64,000 bases of DNA from Seriola aureovittata (lineage: Eukaryota; Chordata; Actinopteri; Carangiformes; Carangidae), in the NCBI RefSeq assembly GCF_021018895.1, contig NC_079375.1:16023992-16087991 (forward strand), written 5' to 3'. Position numbers and translations under genes: made by a program. Below are positions 39,073-50,800 of this stretch, piece after piece. How positions within the stretch are numbered: the first letter of the stretch is position 1; the number at the start of each line of letters is the position of its first letter. A model generated the notes under the pieces. That model made no database searches, was not told the origin of the DNA, and saw nothing but the letters and a program-made list of their open reading frames with translations.

Positions 39073-41131
39073 CTTGTCTTAATTATGGTGTAAGCTGCAG
39101 AACCTTCTATCAGGCAGTAGATAAGCTGGAGTCTTGCTGGGTCAGGTCCTCTGAGAAAGCAACCTATGGCAATCTGCAACCCAAGACCACTGCTCAGATA
39201 GGAGATTTCCCTCCGAGTCAGGCCAATTACTTCACGTGGCAGATGTGAGGTTGAAATAGGGGAATATGTGTGTGTATAGTATGTGTATTTGACTTGTATA
39301 CGAGGCAAGTCTCTTCAGGGTTTTTTTTTTTTTTTTTGACCACGTGTCCATTCTGTGCTGACCTTGTATGTGCAGCTGAGGGTGCACACGTCTGAAGTTG
39401 TGCTGTATGCTCGGAGGATGAACATTGTTTTTGCCTTAGGCACGTTCAGAAACTTGCTGTTATAGCCTTCCACAAAAAAAGCTGTTTCTCTGTATTCCGT
39501 CCCTGCTGTACACTGATGTATTGAATCTTACTGAAGCATTTCATCAGTCTTCAGTTGTGATAACAGAGTTGTCTTTACCTTGGTTTAACTTTGGGTAGCT
39601 ACAGTAGATATTTCTCAGAGAGTGTGGATGCTGGTCTACTGAGCATTCATGTATTTCATACAGTTTTGCTGTTAAAGTAACATCCCAGCTGATCCTGGTT
39701 CCCTTTGACATGAACTTCACTAATCCAGGCAACATCTGGACAAGTATGATTCTCTTAGTTCTTGTCTTTCTTTTACCGGATTTCAGCAGTTCACTCGGGA
39801 GTTAGACGTGTTACTGCAGAGGTAGATTTGTTCTAATTTGAATAGCGATTACTGAACTTGTCTCTGCCATGTCAGTTCTACTTATTTGGACGTAATCTTC
39901 TGTATTCAGAGGGCTCATAAGTGGTTCCACATACTGACTAGAATATAGGGAGTCTCACGCCTACAATTCAAGTGTCCCCCCTTTTTCCCATGCCAGAAAT
40001 CCATCAAAGTTTAAAATTTACAACTATACAAACTGCCTAACAAACAAAAACAAGAAAAAAACAAGGACAGCGGTAAAAATTGAATTTGACACTAGTTACA
40101 GAAAAAATGAAATGCAGGTATGTCTCTGTTGAAATTTTGACCAGAACAACAACAGTTGTATTCATAGTGTTTTTTTTTCTCATTCAGCCACTGTTCAAAA
40201 GCAGGCGGTCAAGTGGATTACCAATTATTCAATATAAACAGTTTCTTGTTCTTTGAAAGGCAGCATCGGAGCAAAGAAACCAAAAAGAACCAGTTTGTAA
40301 TCGACCTGTATCATAAATAACACAAAACTAGTGAAAAATGTCCTCCCAATATTTTATCCTTGTCAGACTTCCCCCCTCATGATATTTCTTCACACAGCTC
40401 TTTGACAACTTGAGATGGTTTGTCACCAGCATAAAAACCTTCACCAGCATAACAAATAGGAAAAAAAATTTGAACTTGACTTTTTTTTTTTTTTAATCAC
40501 AGAAGGCAGCAATAGCTCAATCAATTTTATATGATAAAGAAAGGAATCAGAGTTAAGAGGTAGTCTGCCAGACTATAGACTTTGATAATCCAGGTGTCAG
40601 GGAAAAAGAAAACTGGTTAATGAAACTGTCACTTAATAGCAGATGCATCAAATTACCTTGTCAGATCCTTTCTGATTTAATGAAAAATGTGATCCCCAAA
40701 GCACCGGGCCTTAAAATAAAAGTATTGAGTTGTCAATTACCGTAATCCATAATATAGGAAAAATATTAATCTAATCACTTAAGGACTGACTTGGGTGTCT
40801 GACCAGACTTGAAATGAGTGGATATAAAGTTTGCAACTTTGAAATTGGAGAGGAAGTGTGAGTTATTTTGTTACTATGGGCTATTTCAATCCAGGACATC
40901 ATGTTCCACTGGAATGATTTCCCTGGAACCAATCAGTGGTGCTGCGCATAATCATGCAGATGGGCCAGGACAGGATTTCCTAGAACAAAATAAGACTCTA
41001 ACAGCCTCAGAGGAAAGGAGGAGAGGTAAGGAGATGAGAGGATACACCACAGTGTAGGAGAAGGGGAAAAACTAGAACAAAAATGAGGGGCAGACAACAA
41101 AAGAGGCCACAAAATGGACTGAATACTGAAT

Positions 41132-41160
41132 GGAGGAGAGGAGAGGAGAGGAGAGGAGAG
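41132..41160. repeat. (GGAGA)n simple repeat
   Basis: About six units of GGAGA or GAGAG in a purine-rich stretch. Confidence 0.9.
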
Positions 41161-43735
41161 TTAATATAATGACCTGTCTAAACTGAGCGGAGCGAACAGT
41201 GGAGTAAGGATGAGTATATAACAGACTGGGACCTAAAAGCAAGGGAATAACAGAGAAAACAAAGCAAATAGGAGAGGGAAATAAATCTAGGATGCATGCA
41301 GGAGGGGAAAAGGAAGGAACAAGAGATAATAGCACAGCAAAGCTAAACAGATCTCTTGCATCTGTTCCCTGGATAGGGAGATATGTGTGTCTGCACAGCC
41401 CTGCCAGATAGATAGGCCTGCGCAAGATGAATGAGATGGGTAAATACGCTTGTGCTCATCCTATAACCATCATAGACATTCTGATGATAACAGCAGGTGT
41501 GTTATCATCCGTGTGTGTATGTGTGTGTTCTTCAAGTCTGTCTTTATCTATGTGCGTCTGTCTGCAAATGTTGATACACTGCTATAAGTTGTAGCTGTGT
41601 ATAGTTTGTGCAGAATACTATTCAACAGAATGCACACTGAGTAAAATAACAATTTTTTTTTCTTAATTTGATTCTTTATAATTGAAAAGCTGCTGTAGCT
41701 TTTCATTATGTTTTTAAGCATTTTAAAAGAAAATCTCTTTCTGATGCTTGTTTAATAAAAAGAACCTCCAGCGTATCAAGTCATCATCAGAGTCAGATAA
41801 AATGGATTATTACTCTTACCTAGTGCAGTAAAATGAATCAATCTAAAGAAATCAAACCCAAAACTAAAACCAGTGTGCAGGTTTTATGGCCTATTGGTGC
41901 AAAGTTATACAATCTGTCTGATCTTACATTGTAATAACACACATGTTTTTTTGAAGGCTTGATGCCAGCTGTTGTATGACTTTGCAGGAGTCGTGTTAGG
42001 GGAGAAGGTTGCAATAAAATCAAACAAATGACTATGTGATAGGTCCAGGCAGGGTTATACACGTTGAAATATATTTTGACCATCAGGGCCCCCGTAGAAA
42101 CACAACCCAGAGGTATTTCTGTTCTTCAATAAAACATGAACTTTTACACTGTGAACTTAGTGAGCTATGCTGTGAGGTTGTTCATGTTTGAGGTCATCTG
42201 AGTTTTCATTGGCCCTCGCTGGAGTACTGGAGAGCAGAAGTGCAAACAGAGGGATATGTCTACAGTCTGACGCACAAAGCTCTGCTGTTTGCGATTCATA
42301 CCAACACATGTTATGCAAAGAGACACACAGACACACGTGCGCTGTTTGTATATGCAGTTCTGAATATGCAGCTGGAAATGGTTATTTTTGATTCGTTGAC
42401 TATTTTGCATATATAGCCTTTAAGCGTCATGTTCTGTTTTCTTTACATAAAACGTGGAGAAAAAATATAACCCCCTCGCACCACCCCCACTCTGGTCTGT
42501 AAAGGCTGATTTGTCAGGTTGAGTGACATTTATCTTCAATCTAACTTTACTTTCTCAACACAATGCTGTTCTTTTTTTTGTGCCTGTATATGTCGGTATA
42601 CTTGTTCGGCTTGAAAAAAAAAAAAAAAAATGCTCCATCAAAGTTAGCCTTTGCCGTTTGCCTCACTTCTATGTATAGATCACAGGCAGCTTCTGAGGAT
42701 GTTTGTAGCCTACATCTGAGCTATGCAGGTACGCAGTGGGGGGCAGGGACTCATGTGCATCTCTACAGATGTGTGTTTGTGAATAAAAATGCGTTGTTTA
42801 CTTCTATATCAGTCTCACCCCCAGAGTAAATGAGCTCCACCTAAACCCTGAATGAGAAAGTGAAGAGCTCTGAAAAGTTCAGTTTACACAAAAGCATAGT
42901 ATTCTTGTCAATCCAACCACATCTAATACTGTTGTTAGATCCTGTGCCTATTACATGAGCTTATGCCTGCCTCACATGCAATCTGTCTGTCTCAATGGTC
43001 AGGAGAGATTTTTATCATCCTTACCCCTGTGCGTGTCGTGGAGCTCTGTAGATGTGAAGTTAGAAAAAAAAAAAAAAAACAACAAAAAAAAAACTGCTTA
43101 TCAACGGCTCTATCTCTTTCAAGAATGTATTCCCAGGTGACTTAGAGACTGACTTCAAAAGCTGGAGGAGTCAGCCTGGAGTGTGGAACACTGAGCTGAC
43201 CAGCCAGATGCCGGTCTCCTTGAATCTCTTTCCAGCACCTCTACTATCTGCACACATCAAGCCTTTTGATGTTTAGACTACAGGGTACAAAAAACATCCT
43301 GGTAAACTGTTCACACACACTTGTTAATGGCTCAGCTATATTATTATTCAAAAAGCCTTGTTAAAAGACTGTTTGTTCCTTGTTCTTTTTGTGTTTTTCA
43401 GATGTCTGTCCCAAAAACCTTGGATGAAGATTTTTTTTTTTTTTTTTAAGTCAAATTTATATTTTAATTCTTTTCACATTTTCTGTAAGGAAATATAAAT
43501 TATGATGATGCTGTAGTTATTGTGCATACTTTTCCAGTTTCAAAAGGGAAAACTCTTCTTTGGACATATTTGTGGAAACAGCATCAAAAACAAAAGCTGC
43601 TATGTGGATATTTCCCATGGCAGCTGTAGACATTTGATAGCAGGCATTGCTAGCTGATGTGCTGTCAACTTCTGTGGTGCATGACTGACTGGAATATGTC
43701 ATAGCCTTGCAAAACCAGTGAATGTTAATGTTTGA

Positions 43736-43752
43736 CCCCCCCCCCCCCCCCC
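43736..43752. repeat. Poly(C) tract
   Basis: Seventeen consecutive C followed by T5. Homopolymers of this length are prone to sequencing and assembly error. Confidence 0.9.
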
Positions 43753-44095
43753 TTTTTCTTTTAACAAACCTGCATAGTCTTCTGTGTTTGGGAGGAACTG
43801 CTGTGCTGTTAAGTTTGTATTCCACTGAGAAACCTAACTAGCTTTCACTCTGAAATAGGAAGCTAGTTAGCCTGGGTTGCTAAAGTAAGCACTGATTCCC
43901 ACTGGATAGTATTTCTCTTTCATGTTACCTTGTATTGAAACCCGCTGAGCGACTGGCAGCTCCTGCACAGCTCAGTGTTGTGTTCCTCTCATGCATATGT
44001 CTTACTAACGTAGTAAGTAATGTATTCAGTGCTAAAATTGCAGATGAGACTAAGCAGTGGCTATCTAATTTATTAAAATTATTACTTCTAATTAA
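43753..44095. other. Spacer before LINE fragment
   Basis: AT-rich sequence between the poly(C) tract and the LINE fragment. Part of it could belong to a more decayed 5' section of the same LINE, but no frame gives recognisable reverse transcriptase motifs. Confidence 0.4.
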
Positions 44096-44724
44096 TATCT
44101 CGGTTTCATCTTCAATGAACATATTAATTTTACAGAGGGAATTAAAGTCTTGGCAGAATCAGCTGGATCAGTGATGAATGAAATGAAATTGTTACCTGAC
44201 CTTAGTTTTTCATTCTTCACAAAACTTTATAATTCAGTGGTAGGCTCAGTTGTATTATATGCTGCAGGATTGTGGGGTTTTGCGGATTCCCCTGACAATA
44301 ATGCTGTTCAGAATCGAGTCATGAGATGCTTTCTTTGGGTGCATAAATTCGCTGCTAAGCGAGCTACTGAAGGCGATGTGGGATGTGAGCCCTATCTTGT
44401 AAAGCAGAGAGGTGAACTGGTGAGGTTGTGGAACCTTCCATGTTCAGTTGCCAGAGGAAAGACTGTGAAAAAAGATCTTTCACTTGGATCGTGCACACAA
44501 TTATCCATGGACACGAGAGGTTGCAACAGCATTTTCCACTGCTGATCACTGCTGATTTCATTTTCAAGAATAACTTGCAGTATGATATAAATACAGTTAA
44601 ACAAAAAATAATAAAGGTTTATGAAGAAGAATGGAAACAGGAAGTTTGTAAGAATCCAAAGCTTAGAGATTACCTTCAAATTAAAGATGCTTGGCATCTG
44701 AGACACTGTACACACTCTATCTAA
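44096..44724 (+). pseudogene. LINE ORF2 C-terminal remnant, frameshifted
   Basis: The reading frame is open from 44096 to about 44430, directly after an in-frame TAA at 44093. It carries the post-RT motifs KLYNS, GLWGFAD and WVHKFAA. Homology then switches frame and continues as KRSFTWI..., EEEWKQEV and NPKLRDYLQIK to the stop at 44722-44724. The reverse transcriptase catalytic core and endonuclease are absent. This is a relic of an enzyme that copied LINE RNA into DNA, and it cannot function. Confidence 0.75.
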
Positions 44725-44855
44725 TAAAACAGTTGTATGATTTGATTTGTACTTTTGTAACCATCAATGTTATTGTTAAGTGTCTTGTAAGCCCATGTCT
44801 GCTGGGCATCAGACAGGTGCATGATACTCAAATAAACAATCAATCGATCAATCAT
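44096..44855 (+). mobile_element. 5'-truncated non-LTR retrotransposon (LINE), 3' end
   Basis: The first part reads, in one frame, YLGFIFNEHINF, then VLAESAG, then FTKLYNSVVGSVVLYAAGLW, then NRVMRCFLWVHKFAA and GELVRLWN. This is the region after the reverse transcriptase core of animal LINEs, where the family typically has KLYNS...YGSGIWG...QNRAIR...LGVHK...RLWNR. After a frameshift near 44430 the protein continues in another frame to TAA at 44722-44724. A short 3' UTR ends in AATAAA followed by a tail of ATCA-type repeats at about 44837-44854. The 5' truncation, frameshift and tandem tail are typical of dead LINE insertions. The clade is not assigned. Confidence 0.8.
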
Positions 44856-47800
44856 TTTAAAATATGCACAATAGGGTTATTTTAAGTTATAGTCAATAGA
44901 TGATCCATAGATACATTATAGCTGACTATAAGAGCCACGTCGAGTCTATGTTGTCATGGATTTAGACAGCACATCTACGAGAGGGATAGACTGAAAAAAC
45001 TCTGCACACTGATCTGAGCTCTTGGTTTCAGAGATATTGTTTCTGGCTATGAGTTGTGAAGTCGACTGACGGGGTTGTTTCTGCTTTATTCAGTCTGTTC
45101 CTGTCGGTGAGCTAATGCTAGCTAGCAGCTGTCTGCAGATATCAGGCTGATGTCTTGTCAACACAAAGACTGCCGATGAATTAGTGAACAGACTTTCAGT
45201 TCCTGCCCTGTCTGTGCTCAAAGTGATATTTAAAGTGGATGTGTGTACTTAGTTGAAGCATCTGCCACTGGCAGTCTATGTGTAGCTGTATGGGACAACA
45301 TTCTTTTTTTTTCTTTTTTTTCTTTTTTTTTTTTAATATGCAGACTGATGATGCCCTTGTAAGTGGTTTTATTCCTTTTGCATTTGCTAAGGAAAATAAA
45401 TCCTTGGTCAACATTTTATAACTAGCATGTGCACACATACTGCATTATGAACAGTTTTAGACATAACAGTTTTCTTGGTTATACAGGAGGCCCCTTCTTC
45501 TGTTTTTTTTCCAACTACTTCTGACACGGCTGATTTTAGCATCATCACAGTGTCCAATACAAAACTGTCATGATGGGAGTATCTCTTGCCGGTGTTTGTA
45601 AACAACAGTGCAGGGTGAAAGTGAATAATGAATTAACTGAGAATCATACTCTGGATGTGAAAAAGAAAAGAAAAAAAAATAGAGAACAAGGCAATAATGG
45701 ATGCTTCAAAAACCTCTTCAGACACCCAACTTAAATTGGTTTTAACTCCACAGAGTGCAGGTTGTAGATGTTTATTTTCATTCAATTGTCAAGTGCTGCT
45801 GATGACAAGTTAACAGCCCTGCCACAGAATGCAAATCATGTTGGCTTTCTCATTTTGCTGCCAGGTGGGGTTCTCAATATGTCGTTCAAGCAAGACTTGC
45901 TTCCACTACAGAGCCTAAATAATGTATAATTGAAAACTCTGAAATGGTTCCATTGTCAGGCACTGTTGTTAAGTCCTGGCTTCAATGCTTGTCATCCTGA
46001 CAAGCTACCAAATACCTATTTTTAACACCTCTGGCACATCTACCAATGAAACATGCCACTTCTTTTTAAACACTGGCAGGATGGAAAGGAAATGCGGTGC
46101 TATAATCAACCATGCGTGGTCGTTTGACCTATTGTATGACGTTATAAAGAGTTACAAACTACATTTAAATGTTTTACAGTATATGAGAGAGTTATGCCAA
46201 AAAAAACTAAGTATAATCTTTAGCATCACAACAGAGAAGTACAGGATGTTCCATCTATTGCATTGACAAAATTACATGACGTGAGGAAATTGAGAAAAAA
46301 GCCCCAGGAATAAAGCTTTGACTTGATTTTCTTTATGAGAACCCCTGTTGTACAAGCACAAAACATGAAATAAAATATCCTTTCTGGGATTCTACGTTAG
46401 TATGTTATAGAAATTCTGACCACTCATATACACTCTGCCTGTAGCCAGAGCTATAAATGGCTCTCCTGATGAGAGTTCTGTGCATTATAATCCCACATAC
46501 TGTCATGTAAATCACGTCTTACGAGAGAAGACACTGAAATTCAGCAGTGAGTGCTGAAGACTAGGTGTAATTCTCTCTGAGAAGAGGATGAAATTGCAAG
46601 TCTTGACAGCTCTGAGTGTTAACATACACACTTGTTCCTTGACCACCTGATACACCCGGCTTCTGCAATAGCGAGACGAACTGATAATGGTGCCAACTGT
46701 TGAGGAAATTTTCATAGAAGGAAATTCTCCTAGACAGCAACGTGGTTACGCAAGTATACATGTGTCTACCAGATGCATTTGAACAATGAGGAATTTACTT
46801 GGTGATCACACCTTCTGATACAGAACAGGCATAGGTTTTCTTAAGTGTATATAGCTTTGTGTGTTGCCATGCCGTCTTTAGATCTGTTGTAATAACATTT
46901 TTGTCTTCAAAAAAGCAGAGAGAAACACAGCCAGCAGTGATGTAAATGTGCCTGTGTGCAATAACGATATGCCTCAAGTATTCGTGCTTTGATCTGAGCG
47001 ACAGTTGAATCATAGACTCATCATTGTATGTGCACATGTAGGATTTACAGACACATTCTTATGCAGGTTTTGTTTTTTTCCATTGTTTTTTGCTGTTGTT
47101 TTATCACTGATAAACACTTTCTTGACTTCTCTTGCTTTTAGTGATACAAGATGCTATTTATCAAGTCTTTTTCTGAGGATCTTGCAAATGTTCTACATTT
47201 TAAAATACCCTAAGCAGCTCTGAGCGCTCTGAGGTTTATAGTAATATCTGTACATAGTACTCAAAATTGACAATATGCTTTTCCGACAGAGTGCTCTCTT
47301 TGTACAGCAAATCAACATCTGTAATAATAACAAAAACACACTGATCAACACACTGAATGCACAATACACTAGAGGCAACCTATATCCTTCCCTCCGTTCT
47401 TGGACCACACAAAGGCGCCACAAGGCAGATCATATTTACACATAGTGTATGTGTGGAGGGGCTGTCTTCAGCCATTAATCAGACTATAGCGCCAAAGTAT
47501 GAAAGCAGGAATACGAATGGAGTTGTCCTATAAGTAATCCATGTAAACCTCTTCACACTTGCACAAAACACCTTGCAGGGTTTGGCTTGACAGAGAGGGA
47601 GAACAAAGGATCCAATATTTTTCCCTGCTTCCCTATGGCCAGCTAATAATGTACAGTCAACATGAGGATCGTCTGATACTGCAGGCTGAGAAAGTGTATA
47701 CACGATGCCCACTTGCAGAATGCCCTCGATTTGTTACTTGGGTAGGAAGAGAATCTTTTCTTGTTTTGAATGAAAGAAACTAATTTTTCATCCTTGCACC

Positions 47801-50800
47801 CAACAAAATAACTTGAAGAGGAAATAAAGAAATGACTGACTGAAGCGAGAAAAAAGGAAGCACAAGTTGGGACAACAGAGGCTGACAACAGAGAAGCAGC
47901 AAATCAGAAAGAATTGTGGGTTCAATTGATTAAAAAAAAAAGTGGATTATTGCCTCAAGGGAACATGATGCCCTCCATCTAGCCAAGGGAGCCACCCAGT
48001 TCAGATCTGTACATTGCGGCAGCTCCCTACATGCAGCCTCAGCATGTGATGTCACCCTCACCCCTCTGAAGTTAGCTGTCCGTGTGAACCGCTCAGTTGT
48101 CATAACGCCTTTTGAAATCGCAACAGTCACAAGCGACGGCATGTCCAAAACGCATGTGTGGGTGCATGTCAGTCAGCTCCTTTGTTATTCTATATGTGCC
48201 ATATGGGAGGAACATCAATGTCCGTGTTGCTGTGGGGGAGTGGGCTCAGCCATTACAGCATCATGTGGCCTTGTCTAATTGTCTCACAGCATTTTTCTTA
48301 CCATTCATCGCCCCCGAATAAAAGGGAGCGGAAAGAGAGCGTAGACGAAGGGACTGTTGATTCTACATTGTATCTGTGAGAGATTCAGAATTCAAGGTGG
48401 GAGCGGTGAGCGAGAACAAAAGCCACCACAAAAGGCTGAGGTATGGTGAAACTGAAAGGGAGAGAGAGAGGGAGAGAAAGAGAAAGACGTTCATAAAAGC
48501 ATATGACTAACAGGGTGCTGTTCTAACAAAGATGCGAAAATAGTCACATATGTGAGGGTCAGTGTACTCTCACTCACAATCCAGATTTTAATGAGAGACA
48601 GATGTGTGTGTTACTACTGTGGACGGTGCCGCAAGTGTGATCACAGAGCACCGCTCAGATATCTCACAAAACAGACACAGAAGTGGGAAAAAAAAGAGAG
48701 GAAGGGGAGTTATGTTTCTTTTTCACTTTGAGAGCATTCGGATAGGCAGACACAAGTAGAGGGCGACAATAGAGAACTCTGTCACCTAATCACTACTCCC
48801 TCATTTCTACTCTCTCTTCATTTCCATCTTCGTTTGAACTCCTCATTTCTTGCATTTCCTTCTCTTCCCTGATTAGTATTGTCCTGTCAACACCTGCCAT
48901 ATTTCTATGACACGCCGCCATTAAGTGCAGAGAGAAATTTGTTTTAAATTGAATACTGAGAGCTCTCTAAGACTGTTTGTGCACTACTGACAAGCTTTTT
49001 AATTAAGGTGGCTAAACAAACATGTTTTGCAGCTGAACAAAACAATACAGGTCCCTTCAGAGTGTCTAACTGTGAACCGTTGATAATAGCTGTGGTGGAT
49101 TGCCAGCAATTCACATTGGACAGCCTAGACATGAGTGGTAGTCATCAAAGTAAAACAGGCATAATATAATCTGTTCCTGTCGGCTATGGAAGGTACATTT
49201 CACCTATGTGGGTTAGTGTACATATAATCTTACTCACCCAAAATCCAACTAACAATAAACAATTCAAATATTTTATTTTGTTTAACATGCAGCCAATTTT
49301 CATTAGAAAAAAAAGATGTTTTGGGGGAATAATAATACCACATGGGGTTTTTTTTCCCCCGCTAGCTTTCACTTTGTAACAATTTACATTTGGTCATTTC
49401 TTAAATATCTGGCAACTGAAGTATGATTAATCCTGCAATATATTCTTTGGCCACTTCAACAGCAGAAACAAGCTATAAACACAACACTCATATTATCATT
49501 ATGTGAACTAAACAGCCAGCAGTTGCTAATTTATGCATTCAACAGATATGGAGTAACATTGCCGTTCACTCGGGTCATATTTGTGTCCACTGTCCATCAT
49601 TGTGTTCCATATTTCCAATCTCAGAGTCAGGTGACAACTCTCTTCAACATCAAACATGGTAATTTTATAATAAAGAAAATATTGATTATAGTCAGTTTGA
49701 GGCTTGACAACATCTGAAAAGTGATAATGTTGTAGTTTAGTGAAAACACTAAACCACTTCTTGCTTGCCATGACTATATGGGCAACAGAACACATCCACT
49801 AAATGTAGCCTTAAATGCCTAATAGATATTATGTTTCACTGTCCTGACCTACAGCTGCTAGGGAGTTACTTGAAATGATTAGTAATGGCCTAAGTAATTC
49901 TAATTAATGTAGTTATATGATTTACAAGTAATTATCAACATTGCTGCTGGTAAAATTAATTGCAGTATAAAAACATCTTATCTAATTCCTCTCTGGTTGA
50001 CTTATTTGTATTACTATACCAACAAAAACAGCTTCATGATCTTTAAATGAACCAAAACTCATTCAATTCAATCAACTTTTGAGTAAATACCATGTAATTG
50101 TAATTTGTGAGTTTGAACATTTCACTTTGAGAAACAAACATAGTCTTCAACAGACACACTTAATACTTAAGCTGGTAGTCGGAGTACATGACACACAAAT
50201 AGATAATACACGTATTGAAGAGTCTTTATTGCAGTTTTTCATTAGCATGCACTGCGCTCTCCAAGCTTTCATGAATTCTTCATTCACTAGGAGATGTAAT
50301 GAAGTCTTCCTTGTAATTTGGCCCATCAATAATTAGGAGACCTCAATGAATGGTCTCTGGAAATGGTGGCTGTGAGAAATCCTATACCATTAATATTGCA
50401 TTGAACTCTTTCCGGCTTATTAGCGAGGATAGGTCCTTAATGAGCCAATAGTCCTTAGTATTGTCAATATTTTATCCTTATGTACCTTTGTCAATTGAGA
50501 TGTGACTTCAAGGTTAAGGTTAATGACCCCGAACATGAGGGTCAAGAATGCAACGGAGAGCTGTTTTTGAGCCATAAGAATAACTGAGTTAACAAAAATG
50601 TTCTATATAAAAGTTTGTAATTGGGTCACTCTAACTGTGAAACACATTTCAAACTTTCATATCACCTTTGCTGCAGTAAGCTATCTTTTTTTTTTTTTTT
50701 TTTTGCTGAAGAGATGTAAAAGCAGAAATCTTACCCTGATGTGGCACCATACTGTTTTTAAAAATAAATTACTGCTTTAAATGCATGGCAGCTTCATTTC

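Larger units (their letters stand above)
30591..43735. other. Gene-poor region, no coding gene recognised
   Basis: I see no exon with a recognisable protein motif. The region contains GT microsatellites (31441-31508, 39003-39070), a GCGT/GT run (38889-38925), a GGAGA run (41132-41160), several long A or T runs (for example 39321-39338, 42614-42630, 43062-43079) and an inverted repeat (37432-37547). A TATA-like TTATATAAAGG at about 37938 has no associated gene. The absence of genes fits the long interval that follows EPHB1 in other vertebrates. Confidence 0.6.

Noticed and set aside
38946..39308. Open frames across the GT run encoding Cys-Val or His-Thr repeats
   Set aside because: Pure microsatellite translation. 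The same applies to the frames over 59816-60365.
43935..44174. Open frame of 79 codons just before the LINE fragment
   Set aside because: It is in a different frame from the LINE homology, overlaps its start and shows no LINE or other protein motif.
44880..45260. Possible further transposon after the LINE tail
   Set aside because: The style (AATGCTAGCTAGCAGCTG near 45114) recalls fish MITEs, but I could not find matching inverted ends or a known family.
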